A DNA stretch of 64,000 nucleotides, taken from positions 812,361,069-812,425,068 of the forward strand of contig NC_081414.1 in assembly GCF_030272615.1 (NCBI RefSeq), in the 5' to 3' direction. The translations under genes and the position numbers were made by a program. This stretch comes from Cryptomeria japonica (lineage: Eukaryota > Streptophyta > Pinopsida > Cupressales > Cupressaceae). The notes under the pieces are model-generated. The model did no database searches, was not told the origin of the DNA, and was given only the letters and a program-made list of their open reading frames with translations. Positions within the stretch are counted from its first letter, which is position 1. Each line of letters starts with the position of its first letter. Positions 44,345 through 56,893 of the stretch are shown here, piece by piece.

Positions 44345-47300
44345 ATGTTCAAGTTAAAGTTGCTAAGTTGCAGAGTTTAAAAGGGGAGTATGAAGCATTG
44401 AAGATGAAAGAAGATGAAAACATAACATCCTTTACGGTTAAGGTGAATGAGCTTGTCATGACCATTAGATGTGCTGGTGGAACCCTTGAAGAAGATGAGA
44501 TTGTTGCTAAGGTGTTGAGATCATTGCCACCTGCTTACAAGAATAAAGTAGCTGCTATTGATGAAATCTAGAGTGTATCTAGAGTGTGACTACAGTGACT
44601 AGAGACATGTTGGTTGGAAATTTTGCTGCATTTGACTTGAGAAAATTTGGGGAATCACATGGTAAATTTGAGACTGCATTTAGACCCTCTGTATTTGAGA
44701 AGCAGAAGTATGATTCGAGACAACGTTCATGTTGGGTATCTAGATATGAAAGAGAAAAGAGAGAAATGGAAGAGAGAGAAAGAGAATTGGATGAGATTGA
44801 AGCCCTTATTGGTCAAGGATTTCCTAAGGGAGCTGACAAGTATAATGGAAAGTTACCTTTGAAATATTTCTCTTGTAATAAGATAGGACATTTTTCTTCT
44901 AGGTGCCCTGAGAGAATGTCTAGATATGATAACCATGATAAATTTGAAAGGCATGATAGATATGATAAGCATGATAGACATGAGAAACATGAAAAGTATG
45001 AGAAGCCCTACTAGAAGTTCAGAAATCAGAAAAGATGCCATTATGCTATTGATGAAGGTGTGAAAGATGAAGAATCAGAGAATGAAAAATCAGAAGATGA
45101 ATTTCTATTTATTGCTTTCAAGGAAGATGATTTGGTACCAGTGAATCCTTCAAGATGCATTATTGAGGAGAAATATTTGGCTGCTAAGATTGAAGAGAAA
45201 GATGAATGGGTAGTTGACAATGGTTGTTCACATCATAAGACAAGTGATAAAATTAAATTTGCGAGTATGGAAAGGTATGATGGTGGAATAGTGAGATTTG
45301 GAGATGATAAAGCTTGTGTGATTCATGGTAGGGGTTCTATATCTTTTAATGGTAAGCATAATACTAATGATTCATGTATGTTAAAAGTTTCAAGGATAAT
45401 ATTTTGAATGTTGGACAGATGATTGACAAGGGATATGATTTGCAATTCAAGAATTGCAAATGTAAGATCCTAAATGTCTCTAGTATAGAGATTGCATCAG
45501 GGACAAAGACTAAAGGTAATATCTTTCACTTGAATACTTGTGAGAAAAGTTGTTTGATTGCTTAGATTGATGAAAGTTGGTTATGGCATAAGAGGATGTG
45601 TCATGTTAATTTTGACTACATGATGAGGATAATTTCTAGTCAAGTTGTTACAGATTTGCATAAGATTGTGAACCCTACTAATCCAGTATGTAAGGAATGT
45701 CAGATGGGAAAGCAATTAAGAACTTGAATTAAGAGTAAGTTGTATTCATCTAATGGATTGTTATATCTTGTGCATACTGACCTATGTGGCCCTACTAGAG
45801 TGAGAAGCATGCAGGGTGACAAATATTTCATGCTGTTGATTGATGATTATTCTAGGATGATGTGGGTTACTTTTCTAAGGGAGAAATCAGAAGCACTGAA
45901 GAAATTCAAGATATTCAAAGTTAGAGTGGAGTCTGAGACAAGATTGAAGCTGAAGTGCTTGATATCTAACACGGGAGGATAATTTACTTCAGGAGAGTTT
46001 GAAACATCCCATAAGAGGAATGGAATTAGAAGACAATTATCTACTTCTAGAACCCCTAAGCAGAATAGAGTTGTTGAAAGGAAGAACATAACTATTTTGG
46101 ATGCTGCCAGGAGTATGATGATTGAAGGAAATGTTGCACATACCTTTTGGAGAGAATCTGTTAGCACCACTATTTATACATTCAACTAGCTGCATATTAA
46201 AGGTGATTCTGATAAGACTCCTTATGAGCTATGGTTTGGTCATGTTCCTATAGTTAGATATTTCAGAGTTTTTGGAAGTAAATGTTATATCAAGAGTGAT
46301 GAGGATATAGGAAAATTTGATGCAAGATGTGATGAAGGAATCTTCTTGGGATATACTACTAAGAGAAAGGCCTACCAGTGTTACAACAAGATACTGAGAA
46401 AGATAGTGGAGAGTGCAAATGTGAAGGTATATGAATGTCTTGGAAAGCAAATCAGAACATGCAGTTATGATTTTGATGATGAAAATGTTGTTCCTATGCC
46501 TGTGCAGACTGAGATCTTGAAGTAGAATAATCCAATGGAAACAATCAATTTGGATGTGTTGCTACTAGTGAAGAAGTGCAAGAGCTCGAGAATCCGAATA
46601 ATCAGAAAACTCCAAGGTATGTAAGATTGAATGATTCTTAAAATCAGATTATTGGTGATAAGAATAAATGTGTGATGACCAGGAGGAAGATTGTTGGTAA
46701 AGAGATATTCTTAATTTAAAAGATTGAGCCTAAAGATGTTCTAGAAGTATGTAAAGATGAGAATTGCATAAAAGCAATGGAAGAAGTGGAAGAAGAGTTG
46801 AATTGGATTGAGAAGAACAACAATTGGGAGCTTGTTTCGAGACCTAAAGACAAGAATGTGATGGGCACTAAATGGGTGTTCCAAAATAAACTAAATGAAG
46901 CCGATGAAGGTGTGAGAAACAAGACAAGATTGGTATTTAAAGGGTGTTCTTAGATGGAAGGAATTGACTATAAGGAGACTTTTTCTCTGATGGCTAGAAT
47001 TGAAACTGTTAGATTGTTGCTTGCATATGCTAATTACAAGAATTTAAAGGTATATCAAATGGATGTCAAGTCATCCTTTTTGAATAGTGATCTTGAAGAG
47101 AAACCCTGCATTGAGCAACCAGATGGATTTTCATTATCAGACGAAGGAGATATGGTATGAAAATTGAAGAAAGTATTGTATGGACTTAAGCAAGCCCCTA
47201 GAGCTTGGTATGCTACATTGGACAACTATTTATTGAAGTTGGGATTTTCTAAAGGTATTGCTTATAATAATTTATACTTCAAGGTTGAGAATGATAACAT

Positions 47301-49972
47301 TTTGCTTGTTGAAATCTTTTTTGATGATATCATTTTTGGAGGAGATGATGATTTGAGTATGAAGTTTGCTGATGATATGCAAAAGAAATTTGAGATGTCT
47401 ATGATACATGAGATGAAATTTTTTTAGGATTGAAGATTACTCGGACTGGTAAAGGTATTTTCATTTCTCAATCTAAGTATGTGAAGGAATTGTTGAATAA
47501 TTTAGGTTATCTAATTCTAAACCTGTTGAAACTCCTATGGTGACTAGATGCAAGTTGTCTAAGAGTGATGAATCTCAGAAAGTTAATCAGACCTTGTATA
47601 GATCTATGGTTGGTGGATTGTTGTACTTAACTCAGACTAGACCAGATATTATGCATGTTGTTTGTTTTTGTTCTACATTTTAAGATGATCCTAAAGAGAC
47701 TCATGTTACTGTTGTAAAGAGGATTTTCAGATATCTGAAGGGAACTATTGACTGTGGTCTATAGTATCCCAAGACTGATGATTTCCTATTGTGTGCCTAT
47801 ATTGATGCTGATTGGGTAGGTGATTTTGATGACCGAAAGATCAGTACCGGTTGATATTTCATTTTAGGAAAGAAGTTGATTTCATGGTCCAATAAGAAGC
47901 AAGATCTTGTATCTCTATGTATTGTTGAAGTTGAATACATTATTGCTGCTAGCAATTGTACTTAGGTAGTTTGGATGAAGCAGATGTTGAAGGATATTAG
48001 AGTTATTTATGATGATCCTACTATTATATATTGTGATAATTCAAGTGCTATCAAAATTTCCAAGAATTTGGCACTGCATTTTAAAACAAAGCATGCATCA
48101 ATAAAGTATCATTTATTGAGGGAGAAAGTCAATGATGAAGAAGTTCGTTTGGAATATGTATCTACAAAGGATCATATTGTAGATATTTTCACTAATACTT
48201 TACCTACAAATACATTTTTCTATTTGAGAGACAAGTTCAGGGTCTCTACCCCTCTTGATGAGAGCTAGATTCATCGAGTTGCATCAATCCATTGGATTTA
48301 AGAGCCTTATCTTTTTATCTAGGTTGATGAGTGGGTGCCACTACTCAGCCACAATAGTTAGTGTGTGGTTCAGATGATTAGTTATGAGTTTATCCTAAGG
48401 AGGAGATTTTCCTTCTTAGACGATGAGTTATTGAGGGAGAGAAGCATAATTTGTATTCTATCTTTGGTATTGTTGTCAAAGAGGGAGAGAGGCATGTGAA
48501 AAATTGCTTTATCTGTGTATGCATGATCTTTGGGGGAGTTTGTTGTAGATTGATGGTGTTGATCTATTTCCCTTGCATTGATTTCTTTTCACAGTCATAT
48601 GTTGGCGTCAATGCCAAACGGGGAGATTGTCGGATATTGCTACTGCTAGGATATGTCATTTTCATTGATGTCAACATATTCCTTTGTTTCGGTGTTGCAG
48701 AGAGTTGTTTGGTGTTTTGGTGATTGGATTGAGTTGATATGGTTGGTTTATCTATTTGGGATGCTGGAATACTTCATTCCATATTGCTTTTAGTGATCCA
48801 CAAATTTACTTCATCATATCATTTGATCTGGTCTGAAGTTTAATCTTTTTGTTTAGTGGTTGGTAGAGCTTGCTATTCGATCCATTGTGCTCTGGTATAA
48901 TCATATCTTTGGTTGCGGATTTGGGAGAATTTTTTGGATGTTCATGTGTATCTTCATTTCATATGGTTCATGATTGGGTGCTCTGCAAGTTATCTTTCTA
49001 GTCCAAATTGTTGTTGTTAAGTGTTCTTGAGAGTTAGCGTGTTGATTGATGAAGATTTGAATAAGGCAACTATTGCAGATGGTTCTAACACGCTTGTTGG
49101 TGTTTCCTGATCGTATCCTATTTCTTTTGGTGGTCCACATTGATTCTTGTGCATGGTATTGGTGGTTTTGTTGATCTGATGATATTCTTCATGTTATGTG
49201 GTATTTCTGGCAGTGTAACGTGTTGCGGTTGATCGTGGTGAGATTTATAGTGGTGATGCATTTTTGGGAAGTTGGTTTAGGTCCATGCTATGTCATACAT
49301 GGCATTATATTGGTTTGATGATTGATTTATGTATTGTGTGATGTAATTTTGTAATTAAGGGTTGAGGGTTTGGTCGACCTTGTAGTCAAGGTTGATGAAT
49401 TCTATAAATAGGTGTTAGATTCATGTAATTTATGTGTGATGTAGTGTCTACATTATCAAAGAGTGGTGAATGTTTACATAATAAAATTTATCCTTCGGTA
49501 TGGTGTATTGAGTAGAGATTGTTGTAGAGTAGATAAATGAGCTTAATCGGAACAATCATCAAGCATTAGAAGATGCTATATTCATAGTTCATGTAATCTA
49601 GATTGTAGTCTGATCATTATTGTAAGGTAGTGAACCTTTCCTAAGGGTTGGAGCCTTCCGGGTCATTATATTTTGAGCAGTGAGCTCTAGGCAGTGTGCT
49701 TGAATGCATGTGCATTCCCCATTATAATATTTGCACACACTACTGCAGATTAACATCTTATTGTGGGTAGGTTCCCACCATGGTTTTTCCCTTAACTGAT
49801 TTTCCACATAAAAATCTTGGTGTTATGTGTGTTGTTGTTATTGTGTTTATCTTTATTCTTTCTGTAGTTGATTGAAATTTGAGATTGTGCTTAATTGGTT
49901 TAATCTGCTGAAAACTGATTCAACCCCCCCCACCCCCCCCTCTCAGTTTTCCTTCATTATTGTTGCTAGCAC
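44345..49972 (+). mobile_element. Ty1/copia fossil, 5'-truncated, with 3' LTR
   Basis: Plus-strand copia. Parts: gag from about 44.35 kb with a zinc knuckle (CNKIGHFSSRC) near 44.87 kb and a His/Asp/Lys-rich repeat region at about 44.92-45.0 kb; protease motif region (WVVDNGCSHH) near 45.21 kb; pre-integrase and integrase at about 45.55-46.45 kb; reverse transcriptase at about 46.8-47.65 kb (DVKSSFLN, GLKQAPRAWYA); RNase H at about 47.75-48.2 kb. A purine tract (aaacggggag) at about 48617-48626 precedes the 3' LTR (48628-49972). The 5' LTR and start of gag are missing. Broken at well over five places; no age from LTR pairs is possible. Confidence 0.8.
48628..49972 (+). repeat. 3' LTR of the 44.3-50.0 kb copia fossil
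   Basis: Starts TGTCGGATATTG right after the purine tract. It contains a TATA-like ctataaatagg at about 49399-49409 and a C-rich run near 49924, and ends about '..gttgctagca'. A similar C-rich run lies near the end of the LTR at 55.1-56.9 kb, so the two families may be related. The right end is approximate. Confidence 0.6.
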
Positions 49973-49974
49973 AT

Positions 49975-51165
49975 ACTAGTCAGTCGAAGACCAAGATCAC
50001 CCTCTTCCTTTGGTCTTCAAATTGAAGCCCATTTAACCAAACTCCACTTTGAGGAAGGAATATTACCAGACCATAAAAACCGATGACAAAGAGAATCAAA
50101 CTCCTTAACAAAACTAACATGAGCAACTTGAACAAAGCATCTATAAATAGGTAAATCCTAAACCACGGACTTTAAAAGAGTCACTCTCCCTATAGCCAAA
50201 AGCCATCTACAAGTCTAATGACTGACTTTCCTATGAAATTTATCAATGATCCCTGACCAAAACTCTTGTCTTTGTGCACCAATGACAATGGGAATCCCAA
50301 GATACACAAAAGGAAGAGAGCCAATTTAAAACCTGAGAATATGAGAAATCCTATTTTAAATAAGTCAAGGGGTATTAAATAAAAAGATAGAGGCCTTATC
50401 TTCATTTTTTTTTGCCTTGAAGAAGCTAGGTAAGTGTCTAAATCTCTCTAAAAATTCACAGCTCCATCAATTCTAGTCATACCCATCAAGGTAGTATCAT
50501 CAACAAACTAAAGGTGTGACTAAGGAGGCAAAGAACTACTCCAATGCCAACCTTGAATCAAACCTTATCTCACCTGAGACAATAAATCTGCCCAATCCTT
50601 CAGCCATGATAATAAATAGATATGGAGAAAGAGCATCCCCTTGCTAAAGGCCACAAAAAGCATTGAATAACTCAACCAACTCCCCATTAATGATAATAGA
50701 AAAAGAAGATGAAGTCACGCAACTCAAGATTCAGTTAACCCACTCACCTCCAAAACTAAAAGCAAGAAGAACCTTTTGTAAAAATACCCACCTGACCTTG
50801 TCATAAGCTTTGGCCATATCCAGTTTCATGAATATTTTCTTCTCCTTACAGTTCAATCGAATGAATAGCCTCTATAGAAGTCATAATCACATCAAGAATC
50901 TACTTTCCTTCCACAAAACCACACCTTAATTCTATCTTCAATTAACTTGGTGATAATTTTGTATGCCACATTACACAATGCAATGGGTGTAAATTGATCC
51001 AACTTCACTGCATCATCTTTCTTGAGAATAAGCACTAAAAAGGTGGAATTTAGGGCTTTGAACATTTTTTTATTACTATGAAATTCTTGGACCATCTCAA
51101 GTAGGTCAAATTTGATAATCTCCTAGAACTCTTGATAAAATTCAATAGAAAAGCCAACAGTGTGA
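49975..51165 (-). pseudogene. LINE reverse transcriptase fragment
   Basis: Minus-strand L1-type RT. Visible blocks: TVGFSIEFYQEF near 51.15 kb (cf. GPDGF..EFY), ALNSTFLVLILKKDD at about 51.05 kb, TPIALCNVAYKIITKL at about 50.95 kb, FVDDT (motif C, near 50.50 kb), FIGKSVIRLVDGFWL and IGRVTLLKSV near 50.2 kb, and the FLWSGNIPSSKWSLV block near 50.05 kb. It stops short of the zinc-binding and RNase H parts at the edge of the copia LTR, and its 5' half is absent. Several stops and frameshifts. It lies beside, not clearly inside, the copia element. Confidence 0.75.
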
Positions 51166-54100
51166 TGCCCCACCTATGGATGGTTATAGATACTTCATAT
51201 AGGATGCTACTTGAGACACTCAACGTGATTTGAATGATATGGGATCCATAATATAGGAGTTTGGGTTATGATTAAATTTTAATTATGATTATGTTGGACA
51301 TGTAGATTAGTTTAACTAAACTTCTAGAATCTTATATACTTGAAGTGAAAATGAACAAATGCTTTTGAAACTGATAGAGTGTAGTCATTTATCTATGGTG
51401 AATGAAGTGAAAGGAAATTTGTTGTGTGATATGATATTTATATGTTTATGTTTCTTTGGATATGATATTATGTTGTACTATCAATTGTGGCTAAGTGTGA
51501 TATAATCTTAGACATGGAGGAATCACTTGGTAGGAAACAAACTTCATGGTAATGAAAGAATATTAAGACTAGGACTCAAGCTTTACCTTCATAGGAGAAT
51601 GTAGATAATATTTAAATATCTTCTTATTTAGATATTTTGTATATCCATATAGAAAATTAACTTATTCACAATAGATTTTGATTTATATTATTTAACATTA
51701 TGAATAAACTTCAAATTCTGGTTTGTTCTCAAGTTTTTATACTAGCATAGATTATATTCATTTTTAAGTATTTATGAAAGGGAATTGTTATAAAAGAAAG
51801 TTTAAATTTATTGGTTTAACATGAAATAGTTAATTTGTAGAGATTGTTGTGCTTTTGTGACTCTATACATTTAGAAAAAAAGAAAGAAAGAAAATAAATA
51901 AATATTACAATTACATTGAAATAACATAAATTTCATATAAAATAATTGTTAAAGTAATTTTATGAAATAATATTTAAGTAATAATGATTAACATACCATG
52001 TAATAATAATAACAACTTCTTTAAAGAAATTAATCTATATATATATATTTTTGTCATCACATAATTGCTCATAAACATATATATATTATACATAAATACA
52101 TATACACGGATCATGTATATGGGTAAAATATTATAAACTATGTAACATTTATGCCAAACATCCAATAAAGAAAAGTAGTGCCTCTATAGAATATGGTTTG
52201 TTATGCAAGAAGTGAGTGAATTCAAGATAAGAGTGAAATAAATGAGAAGTTAAAACTAATGCCACATTTTGCAACCATGGGAGTAACTATTCTACTTTCT
52301 TACACCATACCATATCAATAAACTCAGTCCTTTCCCATCCTTTCTATCACACGCAACACTTAATGTATTAAAGCCATTAATCTCAGCTACCAAGCCCTTT
52401 GGTTGAGTACTAAGGCCATTGAAATTAATGCAAAAGCTCCCGAATGAAAATCATACTTTGCCCTTTCATATAAACGAATAAATGCTGATAAATAAGGGGG
52501 GTATGGTACAAGTATGGGGATCCATCTTCTGGAAGAGAGTCTCATTAATGTACGTTGGGGGAGGAGGAGGGTTGTTGGCAGGGCATCGCTACTGCATTTT
52601 TTTGAAGTTTTCAGAAGTCTTTAAAGACAAATAAGAAGGGGGCACTCTATCCATGGGAGCATATCTTGCAATCCTTAAAATATTTGAAATCACATTCTAA
52701 GAGGAGAGGGAGGGAGTTCAATTAGAGGAGATGTTAGATAGGAAACCTCTGTGGTGAGAAAAGAGGACGAGCCCATAAGCAGTCTGGTAAATTCATAATC
52801 ATTTTTTTTTTTATAACAAAAACGGATCCATCCTGTGGTGTTCCTGTAAACATTGTAACTGTATGTTCATAATTGGTTTGCTGAAGTAAGAAGGTAATTA
52901 ATTAATTATGAATTCTGTTCTGCTATCCTGTGATATTAAACCCACGATCTTGCACAATCCAAAACATCAACTTAGAAAATAGTCATTTGTGTACTGACTC
53001 AAATAGCTATTAGGAAAGTTATTTTGCTGGTGGTATTAATAGTCTTCAAACGTTTTTGCTGGCTAGAAGAGTTTGGTTTCTTTTTTATATTAAATTTCCT
53101 GGCCACTTGCTGTTTAGTTTTTCTCTCCATTTTATGAGTATTTCAGATGGGTACATAAATTACTAGTATTGAAACTTATTTAAGTAAAATGTCAAGAAAT
53201 ACATTGAAATTTATTGTTCTAATATAACAAAGCATACCATCTATGCACAATGGAGGAAAAAATCATAATTCCAGATTTAGTAAACATGATGAGAATAATA
53301 ATTGTTGCCGAGATTGAAATCCTTTTTCATTTCATCATTTACGTTAAAAATTGAACATGGAATACACCAGCTGAAGCCATCTTTATCTGCTGTTGAAGAC
53401 ATCACTCTTTCTATTAGTATTTCAATTTTATCCTGATTGGCGTTTGTGCTGAAACAGTATCTTATCATTATGTAGCCTCAATTGTGTTTTAGCTTAAGGG
53501 TGTCAGCTAGCGTTCCATAGTTTGTATAGAATATTATTTTAAGGTCATGTTTGTCATATCAGTTCATACTATTCTCATCATTACAATTTTTTGTTAAATT
53601 TTTTTTTGGTTGATCATACTTTGTTTGCTGATACAACCTGAGGTTAATTTCAGGTTAAATGTTTGCTAACATTTTGCTTATTATATTATATTGATTTTCT
53701 ATTATCAACAAACAATTAGCTAAACCTTCTTTTCGGATCATTCAATTTAAGATTTAATACTGGAGGGAATTCGTGCAAATAAAAAATATGGAGTCCATCC
53801 ACAAGTACCACAGACATTCTGTATATTAATATTTACAATGACTATAAACCAATATAATAGTTAACCCCGCTTCATAATTTTGATTCTCTTTGCATACTAA
53901 CTGCTGCATTCATATTATTTAAAGACTTATTCCTATTTTAATGCTATTGACTTGTGAATATGTATTACCAGATATGTAGTTGGTCTATTAAACTGGTTGT
54001 AGTTATAGTTATTTGGTATCTAAAGTTGCTGCACATTGAGTCAATTTGAAGGATGTAATAAGAGCAAAAGTATTATAAAATCTAGATAGTTAATATTGCT

Positions 54101-54486
54101 GGAATAATGTTGTTTGTTTGCGAATAAATTTGTATTAAAAAAATAAAACATAAAAACTTAACAGTGTGTTGAATTTAAAGCATAGGTTTTAATAACTCTT
54201 ATTTTTTTCAATTCTTTTATTAAAATTAAATTAAAGAAAGGCTTAGCGAAATGATGGAGAGAGAAATGAAAAGAATTTTCCTATTTTAAATGTGGTGTTA
54301 TTATTAAGACAATAAAGTTCACAATTAAGTAGTTATAAGCTATTTAATATTAAATGTTCTTACAACACAAAGAATATACAAAGAGACTTATTTAGGAAAG
54401 ATGATGATGATGATAATTATAATAATAAAAAAATAAAATAGTAAAGAGAAATATTAAAATTAATATTATTGGTTGTAAGTGATTAA
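51166..54486. other. No gene seen; 3.3 kb AT-rich intergenic DNA
   Basis: No supported gene or element. (AT)n runs lie near 52036-52050 and 52078-52090, a G-rich patch at about 52540-52580, and a 63-codon minus-strand frame at 53277-53468 with no recognised family. Confidence 0.4.
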
Positions 54487-55090
54487 AATCATTTGTGGTT
54501 GCTTTGAGAGCATGCATTCTTGTATAACCCAATGTGAGAGGAAAAAACTTATTCTCTTTCATATAAGCCTTTTCTACAAGATGATGGTTAGTAGATTTAT
54601 CAAATATTTTGTAGCAGTTATCTTCAAAAACAACCTTATAATTTTTTTCTAGAAGTTTCCCAATACTTAAAAGATTATGCTCTAACTTTGGCACATGCAA
54701 AGTATCATGAATTAAAGTAGTATACCTTTCCTAGTTGTCAATGATAGGGTACCTCTTCTCATCACATCAGCCTCTTGATCATCACCAAATTTAACTTGAT
54801 TTCTCATAGTGTCATCTATCTTGACAAAAAGTTCAAGTTTACCAGTCATATGATTGGAGCAGCCACTATCTAGGAACCACACATTATTTGAGGTTCCTTT
54901 GCAAAGTTGCATGAAAAGAATGTTGAGTGCTTGGCTTCCTCAAAGGACTCTTCAACATAGTTGGCTCTTGATTTTTTCAAATCAGAATTCTTCTTTTTGC
55001 ATTCAGATTCATAGTGTCCATATCAGTCACAATACTAACACTGGATATTTCTACGATCCACATAGCCTCTTTCTCTTCCTCTGTTGCTAC
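54487..55090 (-). mobile_element. Copia fragment (same family as 31.8-36.8 kb), fossil
   Basis: Minus-strand piece matching 34.87-35.47 kb of the other fossil at high identity, covering the zinc-knuckle/protease/pre-integrase region (e.g. HVPKLEHNLLSIGKLLE; WFLDSGCSNHMTG). A younger copia element begins abruptly at 55091, so this fragment was interrupted by that insertion; its remaining half should lie beyond the window's right edge. Broken. Confidence 0.85.
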
Positions 55091-56893
55091 TGTTGCTCTT
55101 TGATATTTTGTCCTCGATGACAAAAAAATAAAAAGGGAGGAATCTTGTTGCCTGAGTATCATATTTTGAGGCAAGTTCATTGATATAAGCATGTGGTTAT
55201 ATTCTATTATAAAAGTCTTTCTCACGGGCCAGGTTGGTGACACAGATACATTGAATAAAGCTGACTTGGCATTTAAATGAATGGTAACTTTGGTTAATAT
55301 TGTGATTAATGCTCTTACGGACTAGCAGCATATTCTTGGAATATTTTATGTGACCGACATAAAATAAAAAGTCTTTGGAGCATCTCTTTGTTTCGTTTGT
55401 TTGAACAAGTTTATTGTTCGGTTGAAGTCCGTCACTAACCCTAGCCGCCATGAGAGATGCAGCTGCTGTAGCAAAGGAGCTCGAGTTAGTTTGTTTTGTT
55501 GGGAAGGATGATGCAAGGGTGGACTAAACAATGAGCTCAATGTTTTTTCTGGTTAGTTTCTGTTTCAGTTATCAATGAGGTTGCGTATTACAGGTAATAT
55601 TCTTGTTCAACTGCACAAAAAGATTCTTGTATTTCGAATCTGGGTTTTCAGCCATGAAAAATGGAAATAATGAAAAAGGATTTAGTTTTGTTTTTGGTTT
55701 TCAGATTTGGGAAATTCAAGCATTTTTTACGTTATTTAATTCATGTTTGAAAAGATCAATATAGAGCCAATAATATTATCTTTCAGTTTTTCTTTTCGTT
55801 GCATAGTTAAGCAGTTATTTTTCAGTTTGCAAATCAAATCCCAGTGAGGGTTTGGTAACCATATACGAGGGTTATTCTTGAAGACATTTTTGGAAGAGAA
55901 CAGTTTAAAAAGAAACATATTGAAATACATTTTGGCGGTGTGTGAAAGGGGGAAAACAAAGAGGTTTTGAAAAAGAAAACAGAGTGCTCTGTGTATAACA
56001 AAATATTATCAGACATTTTGATTGTCGAGGGTTCTAGATTATTACTCTGTTTTGTTGCAGAGTACATGTGGCTATAGTGGTTGAAATTATCTTTGTTGTT
56101 CAGAGATTGAGTTTTCTCTCTGATAGTGTTCAATTTCTTTAAAAGAATGTTATCATTCTCTATCTGCTATACAAAGACATGAAGAATATTGTTGCAAAAT
56201 CATTTAGTGAGAATCATTTGCACAGATTGATAAATTATACTCACTCCAATCATTGATGGTTTTGTGACTGCAGAACTAAGTGCAATCATAAAGCTACCAG
56301 TGACTGTAGCTTGAGTTGGATTGTTTATATTGGATAAGACAGAGGGGTTGGTGCTCCTTGAGGCTTTATGGCTTCTAAATTTTGTGTACTGAGTTGGTGC
56401 TCTTTGAAATAATATAAGGAATCTTACCGAGTGGTTTTTCTACCCCAGGAAGGTTTTCCACTCATGAAAATTATGGTGTTATGTGCCCTATCTTGTCTCA
56501 GTTTGTCTTACTAGTTAATGCTTTGATACTACATGTCTTTTGCTCTTTTTATTTCATACTCAGCTTTGTTTGAATTTATGTGATGCAATCTTTGCAATAC
56601 ACTTTTAGCTGTTTTATGTTTTGTAAAAGAATAAAAAACATCTTATTTTCTGAAAAGCATGAATCAAGTTTTTCATTTGTTCTTATTTTAGAATGATTTG
56701 TTTTACTTGCTTCGTTAACAGTGTTATTTTAAGATGTTAAGTCTCATTTGTTCAGATTTACAACTTACATTATCACTGTCATTCATCTGTGCTTATTGTT
56801 AAACAAGATTGTCTAGTTGTGAAGGAGTTCTTATTAAAATTGTTACACTCTTATTCACCCCCCCCCCCTCTCAGAGTGTCCCCACTTCCAACA
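55091..56893 (+). repeat. 5' LTR of the 55.1-64 kb copia element
   Basis: About 1.8 kb, TG start and CA end. A TATA-like tataaaag lies at about 55208-55215 and a C-rich run near 56850, just before the primer site. Nearly identical to the sequence from 62314 on. Confidence 0.9.

Noticed and set aside
53277-53468. Possible orphan host exon on the minus strand
   Set aside because: A 63-codon frame with fairly normal composition but no recognised family, no convincing splice context and AT-rich flanks.
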